The notes below the pieces were generated by a model. It ran no database searches and was not told the origin of the DNA. It saw nothing but the letters and a program-made list of their open reading frames with translations. Shown in pieces: positions 1 to 5,410 of a stretch of 5,410 nt of DNA (positions are counted from its first letter, which is position 1; each line of letters begins with the position of its first letter). The DNA comes from JBBQVO01 sp038211505. GTDB lineage: Bacteria; Chloroflexota; Dehalococcoidia; DSTF01; JACRBR01. A program made the position numbers and the translations under genes. The stretch is taken from the NCBI GenBank assembly GCA_038211505.1, contig JBBQVO010000213.1, positions 1-5,410 on the forward strand. The letters run 5' to 3'.

Positions 1-616
1 TGCTCCACCGCAGGCAGGCGCAGGCGGGCGAGGCGGAGCAGGCGCGGACGCTGGCTACGCTGATCACGAACGCACGGCTCGCCGCCCTCGACGGCGACGC
101 GGGGATCCCACACTTCTATCATGAGCAGTTCGTCCGCGTCCTCGAAGAGTTCATTGGCGTCGAAGGACGCCCGGAGTCGCTGAACAGCAAACACCAAACA
201 CCTATAGCGTCAGGGACCGCGGTGATCCTGTTCACCGACATTGTCTCCTCCACCGCACTCACGGAACACATGGGCGACGCCGCCTTCCGCCACGCGTCGC
301 GATCCCTCGACGCGGCTATGCGCGCCGCCATCGGCGACGCCGGTGGCGCAGCGATCGACGGCAAGCTGCTCGGCGATGGGTCCTCGCGACGTTCCCGTCG
401 GCGTCACAGGCCATCGCGTCGAGCGTCCGCGATGCATCGCGGAATGCGGCGTCGCCCCACACGTCGACATCGTGCGCGAACAGCGGGTGGCGGGGCGCTG
501 GCTCCTGGAAATGTATGAGACGACCGATGTGCGAGGCCTCATGCGCGAGTGGCGAGCAGGAGATGAAGGGTGTCGGCGAGCTGGTGCGTGTGTATGCCGT
601 GCGGGCGAGCGCCTAA
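1..616 (+). pseudogene. Decayed alpha/beta hydrolase-class III adenylate cyclase fusion (5' part outside window)
   Basis: The frame open from the left edge (codons from base 3 to 380) begins LHRRQAQAG and runs through ALDGDAGIPHF and FVRVLEEFIG. This resembles the last part of an alpha/beta hydrolase, with the catalytic-His region (usually G-D-A-H) reading GDAG. A linker leads to GTAVILFTDIVSST (213-254), the first metal-binding segment of class III nucleotide cyclases, and GKLLGDG (360-380), the second. From there homology hops between frames: VLATFPSASQAIASSVR in frame 2 (380-430), RCIAECGVAPHVDIVREQ in frame 1 (430-483), GGALAPGNV then TGA in frame 3 (to 518), and GVGELVRVYAVRASA then TAA in frame 2 (569-616). 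The stretch with the transition-state Asn/Arg (normally in a NVYGGAVNIAAR-like segment) is missing, and about 40 codons appear lost overall. Hydrolase-cyclase fusions are known, for example Rv1900c of M. tuberculosis. A functional product is unlikely. One frameshift could be a sequencing error, but four plus deletions cannot. Confidence 0.8.
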
Positions 617-621
617 TCGGC

Positions 622-626
622 GGAGG
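622..626 (+). promoter_or_regulatory. Shine-Dalgarno site for the VOC gene
   Basis: GGAGG lies four bases before ATG 631, in the 14-base gap after the cyclase relic's TAA at 614-616. It favours the 631 start over ATG 676, which has no purine-rich stretch upstream. The spacing is slightly short. Confidence 0.55.
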
Positions 627-630
627 TTCG

Positions 631-1083
631 ATGCGTCAACTGGCCCGGCCCACCGCGCTCAGTCATCCTGTGCCGATGATTGTGCCCGCGCCGTACATCG
701 AACTGATCACCATCGTGGTTCATGAATATGATCCGGCGATCGCCTTCTTCGTCGATGCGTTGGGCTTCGATCTCGTCGAAGACTCCCCGTCGCTGACGAA
801 CGATGGGCGCCCGAAACGCTGGGTCGTCGTCCGGCCGCCAGGCGCGGCCACCGGCATACTTCTCGCCCGCGCAGATGGCAATGAGCAGGCGCGCGCCATC
901 GGGGAACAGACCGCCGGCCGCGTCGGCTTCTTCTACCGCGTCGCCGATTTCGATGCGACCTACGCCCGTATGCAATCGGCGTCCGTCGAGTTCTTCACCG
1001 AACCTCGAACAGCGCCCTACGGCCGCTTCGCCGTCTTCCGCGACATCGCCGGCAACCGCTGGGATCTGCTTGGTGCTGACTAA
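631..1083 (+). CDS. VOC superfamily protein (glyoxalase/bleomycin-resistance fold)
   Basis: A 150-residue soluble protein of the vicinal oxygen chelate fold, two beta-alpha-beta-beta-beta modules. The first module spans about residues 22-80 (YIELITIVVHEYDPAIAFF, then a DALGF turn and KRWVVVRPPG). The second spans about 97-149 (GRVGFFYRVADFDATYARM, then APYGRFAVFRDIAGNRWDLL). The motif pair 'Y-D-x-A-I-x-F-F…LGF' and 'F-x-D-x-x-G-N-x-W-D-L' is typical of the family. The usual His at the first metal position is not evident (Glu in YIEL is nearby) and the last strand ends in WDLL, so a glyoxalase I activity should not be assumed; substrate unknown. Start chosen at ATG 631 because of GGAGG upstream. 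ATG 676 (135 residues, MIVPAPYIEL) is a real alternative, since residues 1-15 look atypical for the family. The same frame stays open upstream to 241 through the cyclase relic; that extension is spurious. The closeness to the relic suggests former cotranscription. Confidence 0.85.
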   Translation: MRQLARPTALSHPVPMIVPAPYIELITIVVHEYDPAIAFFVDALGFDLVEDSPSLTNDGRPKRWVVVRPPGAATGILLARADGNEQARAIGEQTAGRVGFFYRVADFDATYARMQSASVEFFTEPRTAPYGRFAVFRDIAGNRWDLLGAD

Positions 1084-1177
1084 GTCGCGATAATCGACCA
1101 CCCTTCCCGATAACCAGCAGTCGAACGCCAACCCGAGTTGATCTCGACATCCCGCGCCCGAGAGGTCCGACCCGTCG

Positions 1178-1232
1178 CCGAATCGCACTCCCCTTCCCGT
1201 GTCGGGAAGGGGCTGGGGGTTAGGTTGTTCGG
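1178..1232. repeat. REP-like palindromic element
   Basis: The core is a perfect 10-bp inverted repeat, CCCCTTCCCG (1190-1199) and CGGGAAGGGG (1203-1212), separated by TGT. It is followed by CTGGGGGTTAGG and enclosed by a 5-bp outer arm, CCGAA (1178-1182) with TTCGG (1228-1232). The layout, a GC-rich hairpin with a G-rich CTGGGGGTTAGG tail, matches the scattered REP-type palindromes of many GC-rich bacteria. It lies between two genes and lacks a U-tract, so it is not a convincing intrinsic terminator, though the hairpin may protect or attenuate the VOC transcript. Confidence 0.55.
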
Positions 1233-1287
1233 TCATCTCGAACGTCCCGCTTCGATCCGGGGTGCCGTGAACCCACTGTGGTTCATC

Positions 1288-1301
1288 CGACGCAGGCGTC
1301 G
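1288..1301. promoter_or_regulatory. Candidate operator palindrome at the sulfatase promoter
   Basis: CGACGC and GCGTCG form a perfect 6+6 inverted repeat with a two-base centre. It ends one base before the -10-like TACAAT, so a bound protein would cover the -35/-10 spacer. Short GC-rich palindromes arise by chance in such DNA; position is the main argument. Confidence 0.35.
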
Positions 1302-1307
1302 TACAAT
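1302..1307 (+). promoter_or_regulatory. Putative -10 element for the sulfatase gene
   Basis: TACAAT matches the sigma-70 -10 consensus at five of six bases, 33 bases before ATG 1341, implying a leader of roughly 25-30 bases. No good -35 hexamer sits at the expected distance (the region around 1279-1285 reads TGGTTCA), so the promoter may be weak or activator-dependent. Confidence 0.4.
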
Positions 1308-1330
1308 CTCGCTCATCCCACCTGCGTAAC

Positions 1331-1335
1331 GGAGG
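1331..1335 (+). promoter_or_regulatory. Shine-Dalgarno site fixing the sulfatase start
   Basis: GGAGG is five bases before ATG 1341. It decides for this start over the in-frame GTG at 1278, which would add 21 residues unlike any sulfatase N-terminus and would begin upstream of the likely promoter. Confidence 0.85.
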
Positions 1336-1340
1336 ATCAC

Positions 1341-3629
1341 ATGGCCACCAACGACCACAACACCGACTTCGGCGGCGTCATCGGACGCGATTACACCGAA
1401 TCGACCTCATGGTGGCCCGAACCCGCGCGGCCGCCTGAAGGCGCGCCGAACGTCGTCTACATCGTCCTCGACGACGTCGGCTACGCGCAGATCGGCTGCT
1501 ACGGCTCCGATATCGAGACGCCGAACATCGACCGCCTCGCCGAGAACGGCCTGCGCTACAGCAACTTCCACACCACCGCGCTCTGCTCGCCGACGCGCTC
1601 GTGCCTGCTCACGGGCCTTAACCATCACTCCAACGGCATGGCGATGATCGTCGAGCTAGCCAGCGGCTTCCCCGGCTATAACGCCCGCATCCCCAAGAGC
1701 AGCGCCTTCATGTCGGAGATCCTCACGCGCGAGGGCTACGCCGCCTACGCTGTCGGCAAGTGGCACCTGACGCCGGCGAACGAGATCCACATGGCCGGCC
1801 CGCGCGAGCGATGGCCGCTCAGCCGCGGCTTCGAGCGCTTCTACGGCTTCATGGGCGGCGAGACGAACCAGTACGAGCCCGCGCTCGTCTACGACAACCA
1901 CGAGGTCGCGCCACCGAAGAGCATCGCCGACGGCTACCACCTGACGGAAGACCTCACCGACCGCGCCATCTCCTTTATCACCGACCTGCGCGCCGCCGAG
2001 CCCGATAAGCCGTTCTTCCTCTACTTCTGCCCCGGCGCCTGCCATGCGCCGCACCATGCGCCGCGCGAGTGGATCGAGAAGTATCGCGGCAAGTTCGACC
2101 AGGGCTGGGACGCCTGGCGCGACGAGATCTTCGCCAAGCAGCAGAAGATGGGCCTCATCCCGCCCGGCACCGAACTGTCGCCGCGCCCGCACTGGGTGCA
2201 GCCATGGGCCGATCTCTCGGCCGATCAGCAGCGCCTTTTCACGCGCATGATGGAGGTCTACGCCGGCTTCCTCTCGCACACCGACTTCCACATCGGCCGC
2301 CTGATCGACTTCATCGCCAGCATGGGCGAGCTCGACAACACCATCGTCGTGCTGATCTCCGACAACGGCGCTAGCGCCGAGGGCGGCCCGCACGGCTCCG
2401 TCAACGAGAACCTCTTTTTCAACGCCACGCCCGAGAGCATGGAGGAGAACCTCCGCATGCTCGACGAGCTCGGCGGCCCGAACACCTACAACCACTACTC
2501 GTGGGGATGGGCCTGGGCCGGCAACACGCCGCTGCGGCGCTGGAAGCGCGAGACGCACGAGGGCGGCGTCACCGATCCGATGATCGTCCACTGGCCCAAA
2601 GGCATCGCGGCGAAGGGCGAGGTGCGCCACCAGTACGCGCACGCCATCGATGTGCTGCCGACGATGCTCGAGTCGCTCGGCATCCAGCGGCCGGACGAGA
2701 TCGGCGGCGTCACGCTCAACCCCGTCGAGGGCACGAGCTTCGCCTACAGCTTCGCCGCGCCCGACGAGCCGAGCCACCACCAGACGCAGTACTTCGAGAT
2801 GATGGGCAGCCGCGCCATCTATCACGACGGCTGGAAGGCCGTCACGTTCCATCCGATCATGGGCCTCGGCTACGACGGCAGCGACCCGCGCAAGCCCTTC
2901 CACGAAGACGTCTGGGAGCTCTATCACGTCGCCGAAGACTTCTCCGAGTGCCACAATCTCGCCGACGAGCACCCGGAGAAGTTGCGTGAGCTGATCGATC
3001 GCTGGTGGGCGGAAGCGGGCCGCTACCAGGTGCTGCCGCTCGACAATCGGGGCATCAATCGCGGCGGCCGCCGCGAGTACCGCGACCGGTACATCTATCA
3101 CGCCGGCGGCTCATCGATCACCGAAGATGTCGCGGTCAACGTGCGCAACCGCTCGCACTACATCACCGCGACGGCGCACATCCCCGACGCCGGCGCCGAA
3201 GGCGTGCTGCTTGCCCACGGCTCCTACTTCGGCGGCTACTCTTTCTGCATCAAGGATCGCCGCCTCACGTATTATTACAACTTCCTCGGACTCGACGAGT
3301 ACAAGATCGTCTCCGACATCGAGGTGCCGGCCGGCGACGTGCGCCTCGGCTACGAATTCACGAAGACCGAACGCTTTCAGGGTGTCGGCGCGCTGTACAT
3401 CAACGGAAACAAGGTCGGCGAGCGCGAGCTGCCCCGCACGATCCCCTTCCGCATCTCCCTCGCCGGCGAGGGCCTCTGCTGCGGCTGGGACAGCGGCCTT
3501 CCCGTTACCCACGAGTACGAAGCGCCGTTCACCTTCACCGGCACGATCCACGAGGTCGTCGTGGACGTCACCGGTGAGCCGTTCCGCGACCCCGCCGCCG
3601 AACAGCGTATCGCCATGGCCGAGCAGTAG
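1341..3629 (+). CDS. Arylsulfatase, type I (formylglycine-dependent), with C-terminal beta-rich domain
   Basis: A 762-residue sulfatase that hydrolyses sulfate esters using a formylglycine made from Cys82 in CSPTR (82-86, the C-x-P-x-R signature). The catalytic set, as aligned by eye to Pseudomonas AtsA, appears complete. Metal ligands are D44, D45 (VLDDVGY), D341 and N342 (SDNG). The others are R86, K140 and H142 (GKWH), H235 (CHAPHHAP) and K402 (WKRETHEGG). The catalytic domain runs from about 35 to 560, including the C-terminal subdomain (SRAIYHDGWKAV, then WELYHVAEDFSECHNLAD). Residues about 575-745 form an added beta-rich, probably jelly-roll-like domain ending DSGLPVTHEYEAPFTFTG. This makes the protein longer than AtsA (about 536) and close to the large mycobacterial AtsD type. 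No hydrophobic N-terminal segment is present, so it is probably cytoplasmic. Substrate is not readable; no sulfatase-maturating enzyme gene is in the window. It appears monocistronic and convergent with the dockerin gene. No intrinsic terminator follows on this strand. Confidence 0.96.
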   Translation: MATNDHNTDFGGVIGRDYTESTSWWPEPARPPEGAPNVVYIVLDDVGYAQIGCYGSDIETPNIDRLAENGLRYSNFHTTALCSPTRSCLLTGLNHHSNGMAMIVELASGFPGYNARIPKSSAFMSEILTREGYAAYAVGKWHLTPANEIHMAGPRERWPLSRGFERFYGFMGGETNQYEPALVYDNHEVAPPKSIADGYHLTEDLTDRAISFITDLRAAEPDKPFFLYFCPGACHAPHHAPREWIEKYRGKFDQGWDAWRDEIFAKQQKMGLIPPGTELSPRPHWVQPWADLSADQQRLFTRMMEVYAGFLSHTDFHIGRLIDFIASMGELDNTIVVLISDNGASAEGGPHGSVNENLFFNATPESMEENLRMLDELGGPNTYNHYSWGWAWAGNTPLRRWKRETHEGGVTDPMIVHWPKGIAAKGEVRHQYAHAIDVLPTMLESLGIQRPDEIGGVTLNPVEGTSFAYSFAAPDEPSHHQTQYFEMMGSRAIYHDGWKAVTFHPIMGLGYDGSDPRKPFHEDVWELYHVAEDFSECHNLADEHPEKLRELIDRWWAEAGRYQVLPLDNRGINRGGRREYRDRYIYHAGGSSITEDVAVNVRNRSHYITATAHIPDAGAEGVLLAHGSYFGGYSFCIKDRRLTYYYNFLGLDEYKIVSDIEVPAGDVRLGYEFTKTERFQGVGALYINGNKVGERELPRTIPFRISLAGEGLCCGWDSGLPVTHEYEAPFTFTGTIHEVVVDVTGEPFRDPAAEQRIAMAEQ

Positions 3630-3853
3630 CCGGCAGCCTCTGTTCCCGCGGCGCCATCTCGGCGAGCACCTTCGACGATTCCGTGGGGGCGCTGTTCGTC
3701 GCGCTCAGGCCAGCCGAGCACGCACGCCGGCGCAACCGCGCGCCCGCTGTACAGGGCGGGCAATACGCACACCGACGACCAAGCGGCCCCCAAGCGCGCA
3801 AGCATCGACATTGGCTGAGTAGACTCTCGAGTGCGGGTCGCAGGTTGTCGGCC
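3630..3853. other. Convergent intergenic region without recognisable gene
   Basis: Between the sulfatase stop and the minus-strand terminator I find no supported coding region. Short open frames exist on both strands but have no ribosome-binding site or recognisable protein. A small GC hairpin (GCCCGC at 3742-3747 with GCGGGC at 3756-3761) is not followed by a T-tract. Confidence 0.6.
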
Positions 3854-3889
3854 AAAAAAACGAGAGAGGGCGGATACGATCCGCCCTCT
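3854..3889 (-). terminator. Rho-independent terminator of the dockerin gene
   Basis: Read on the minus strand, an 11-bp stem (3889-3879 pairing with 3875-3865; arms AGAGGGCGGAT and ATCCGCCCTCT) with a three-base loop is followed four bases later by seven T (3860-3854). It lies 25 bases after the dockerin stop codon. On the plus strand no T-tract follows the stem, so it is oriented to the minus-strand gene only. Confidence 0.9.
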
Positions 3890-3913
3890 TCATGAATGTC
3901 TGGGCGCATCGAC

Positions 3914-5410
3914 TTAGCAGCGCCGTCCGAACTGCAACGCCGCGATCAGAAGATCCTTCGTGTTGACCGTGCCATTCCCGTTGAGATCGTACCGCGCGTT
4001 GTGCGTCCCGAAGTGCAGCGCGATCAACAGCAGATCCTTCGCGTTCACGACGTGGTTCCCGTCAACGTCCGCGCAACGCCTTCCCGTCGGCGTTGCCGTT
4101 GCCGTCGCCGTGCGTGTAGCCGTTGATGTCCGAGTCAGCGCTGGCGTGTGTGTCAGCGTCGGCCCCGGCGTGCGTGTCCGCGTCGCCACCGGCGTGTTCG
4201 TGTGACCTGCCGTCGCGGTCGGCGTCGGCGTTTGCGTCGCCGTCGGCACCGGCGTTAGCGTCGATGGACGCGTCGCCGTCGGCGTGGCCGTCTGAGTCGC
4301 AAGCGCCGTCTCCGTTGGCGCCGGCGTATTCGTCGCCGTGCTCGTGGGTGTAGATGTCTCCGTCACCGCCGTCGCCGTGGCCGTGGCCGTGGCCGCCTCA
4401 GTAGCAACTTCCGTCGGCGTTGGCGAAGCCGTAGCCGGCGGCGTCGGCGTCGCCGTATCCGTCGCTGTCGCAGTCGCAGTCGCCGTGTCCGTCGGCGTCG
4501 CAGTCGCCGAATCCGTCGCTGTCGCTGTCGCAGTCGCAGTCGCCGTGTCCGTCGGCGTCGCAGTCCCCGTGTCCGTCGGCGTCGCAGTCGCCGTGTCCGT
4601 CGGTGTCGCAGTTCCCGTGTCAGTCGGCGTCGCAGTCGCCGTGTCCGTCGGCGTCGCAGTCGCGGTGTCCGTCGGTGTCGCAGTTGCCGTGGCAGTCGGC
4701 GTCGGCGTAGCGGTGTCCGTCGGCGTCGCAGTCGCCGTGTCCGTCGGCGTCGTAGTCGCCGTGTCAGTCGGCGTCGCAGTCGCGGTGTCCGTCGGCGTTG
4801 CGCTCGCCGTGTCCGTCGGCGCTGCGGTCGCCGTGTCAGTCGGCGTCGCAGTCGCCGTGTGCGTCGCCGTCGCAGTCGCCGTGTGCGTCGGCGGCGCAGT
4901 GGCCGTGGCCGGTGGCGTCGCAGTCGCAGTGTCCGTCGGCGTTGCGCTCGCCGTATCGGTTGGCGTCGGCGTCGCCGTGTCGGTTGGCGTGCCCGTCGGT
5001 GTCAGCGTTGCCGCGTCGGTCGGCGTCGGCGTCGCCGTGTCCGTCGGCGTCGCGGTCGCCGTGTCCGTCGGCGTCGGCGTCGCCGTGTCCGTCGGCGTCG
5101 ACGTGTTCGTTGCGGTCGCCGTGTCGGTCGGCTTCGGCGTCGCCGTGTCCGTCGGCGTCGACGTGTTCGTTGCGGTCGCCGTGTTCGTTGACGTCGGAGT
5201 AGCCGTGTCCGTCGGCGTCGCGGTCGCCGTGTCCGTCGGGGTCGGCGTCGCCGTGTCCGTCGGCGTCGGCGTAGCGGTGTCAGTCGGCGGCGCGGTTGGT
5301 GTCGACGTTGCCGTGTCGGTCGGCGTCGCGGTCGGTGTCGACGTTGCCGTGTCTGTCGGCGTCGCGGTCGGCGTCGGCGTGTTCGTGGCGGTCGCCGTGT
5401 GGGTCGACGT
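3914..5410 (-). CDS. Thr/Pro/Ala-rich repeat protein with C-terminal dockerin domain (N-terminus outside window)
   Basis: Reading codon by codon from the right edge to TAA at 3914-3916 gives 498 residues with no stop and no frame slip. The only usable start codon inside is a GTG at 4366-4364 (residue 349), and the protein already has the same composition upstream of it, so that GTG is internal. Residues 1 to about 347 are a near-regular array with consensus TPTDTATA, Thr at almost every second position. Residues about 348-445 are a looser Thr/Pro/Ala linker with some Arg, Glu and Leu. Residues 446-498 are a dockerin: two Ca-binding loops of D-x-D-x-N-x-x-x-N-x-x-D type (DVDGNHVVNAKD, then DLNGNGTVNTKD), each followed by a hydrophobic helix (LLLIALHFG; LLIAALQFG). 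Cys446 and Cys498 flank the domain. Dockerins bind cohesins on extracellular scaffolds, and Thr/Pro linkers join secreted modules and are often O-glycosylated. The N-terminal modules, signal peptide and promoter lie off the window. No cohesin is visible here. Confidence 0.88.
   Translation of the reverse strand, partial: TSTHTATATNTPTPTATPTDTATSTPTATPTDTATSTPTAPPTDTATPTPTDTATPTPTDTATATPTDTATPTSTNTATATNTSTPTDTATPKPTDTATATNTSTPTDTATPTPTDTATATPTDTATPTPTDAATLTPTGTPTDTATPTPTDTASATPTDTATATPPATATAPPTHTATATATHTATATPTDTATAAPTDTASATPTDTATATPTDTATTTPTDTATATPTDTATPTPTATATATPTDTATATPTDTATATPTDTGTATPTDTATATPTDTGTATPTDTATATATATATDSATATPTDTATATATATDTATPTPPATASPTPTEVATEAATATATATAVTETSTPTSTATNTPAPTETALATQTATPTATRPSTLTPVPTATQTPTPTATAGHTNTPVATRTRTPGPTLTHTPALTRTSTATRTATATATPTGRRCADVDGNHVVNAKDLLLIALHFGTHNARYDLNGNGTVNTKDLLIAALQFGRRC
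3917..4075 (-). other. Dockerin domain (two EF-hand-like repeats), coding segment
   Basis: Codes for the last 53 residues of the minus-strand protein, starting at CADVDG. The two duplicated segments are 27 residues apart. Both keep acidic or Asn side chains at loop positions 1, 3, 5, 9 and 12, so calcium binding is expected. Partner specificity cannot be read from the sequence. Confidence 0.85.
4370..5410 (-). repeat. In-frame tandem array, 24-bp unit with 6-bp sub-period
   Basis: The coding unit is eight codons, consensus TPTDTATA, built from a six-base alternation of Thr with Pro, Ala or Asp. Asp codons recur exactly 24 bases apart in long runs (for example 4547 to 4667, 4715 to 4835 and 5207 to 5279), with occasional 30-, 36-, 48- or 60-base steps. 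All observed length changes keep the frame and the six-base phase. The array continues past the right edge. The units abut without spacers, so this is not a CRISPR array. Confidence 0.92.
5074..5184. repeat. Exact 51-bp direct repeat inside the array
   Basis: Bases 5074-5124 and 5134-5184 are identical, offset by 60 bases (20 codons, two and a half repeat units). Both copies carry the rarer Ser-Thr-Asn variant, which marks them as one recent duplication. Confidence 0.85.

Noticed and set aside
1190..1212. Palindrome as an intrinsic terminator of the VOC gene
   Set aside because: The stem is strong but is followed by a G-rich stretch and only scattered T, and it sits over 100 bases after the stop; a dispersed repeat explains it better.
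613..1236. A 207-codon minus-strand open frame opposite the VOC gene
   Set aside because: It is antisense to a recognisable VOC protein, and its N-terminal NPQPLPDTGRG-like part is merely the translation of the REP-like palindrome.
1656..3101. A 481-codon open frame on the minus strand
   Set aside because: It is fully antisense to the sulfatase, whose catalytic motifs are unmistakable. The Val/Ala/Arg/Asp-rich translation is what GC-rich third positions give in the opposite frame, and it has no recognisable domain.
3742..3761. Hairpin as a sulfatase terminator
   Set aside because: The stem is only six base pairs and no T-run follows on the plus strand.
3683..3895. Short open frames in the convergent intergenic region
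   Set aside because: They have no ribosome-binding site or recognisable protein, and they run through the terminator hairpin.
4798..5202. Plus-strand Ser/Pro- and Arg-rich open frames over the repeat array
   Set aside because: A six-base repeat without stop codons opens several frames at once. The minus frame alone runs on into a real dockerin domain and shows synonymous drift.
4370..5410. CRISPR-like appearance of regular repeats
   Set aside because: The units are contiguous, without unique spacers, and are in-frame coding; no cas gene is present.

Overview
The window is GC-rich (codons strongly biased to G/C in the third position) and reads as bacterial chromosomal DNA. The relic alpha/beta-hydrolase/class III cyclase fusion, the large soluble sulfatase, and above all a Thr/Pro-rich protein with a C-terminal dockerin suggest a member of the Chloroflexota or a similar environmental lineage. 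That taxonomic guess is inference from gene style; no marker gene is present.

Layout. (1) Bases 1-616, plus strand: the 3' part of a decayed gene. It first reads as the C-terminal end of an alpha/beta hydrolase, then as a class III adenylate/guanylate cyclase domain. The first half of the cyclase domain is readable. After its GDG motif the reading frame changes at least four times and roughly 40 codons are missing. (2) 631-1083, plus: a small intact VOC (glyoxalase/bleomycin-resistance fold) protein with a Shine-Dalgarno site just after the cyclase relic. (3) 1084-1340: an intergenic region with a REP-like palindrome and a likely sulfatase promoter (a -10-like TACAAT directly abutted by a perfect 14-bp palindrome, then GGAGG). 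(4) 1341-3629, plus: a complete 762-residue arylsulfatase with all expected catalytic residues and an extra C-terminal beta-rich domain. (5) 3630-3913: a convergent intergenic region holding a strong rho-independent terminator facing the minus strand. (6) 3914 to the window edge (5410), minus: the C-terminal 498 residues of a very long Thr-rich repeat protein ending in a dockerin domain with two Ca-binding loops. The frame is open across the whole right side, although only its last 150 codons follow a usable start codon.

How the parts relate. The sulfatase appears to be its own transcription unit, convergent with the dockerin gene. The VOC gene may once have followed the cyclase gene in one transcript. 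No metabolic link between sulfatase and VOC protein can be shown. Dockerin plus a long Thr/Pro linker is the layout of an extracellular, modular protein whose catalytic or binding modules would lie beyond the right edge.

I see no RNA gene, CRISPR array, insertion sequence or integrase. The least ordinary parts are the octad-repeat linker with its Cys-flanked dockerin, the cyclase relic, and the palindrome next to the sulfatase promoter. None by itself shows a new defence or mobile system.
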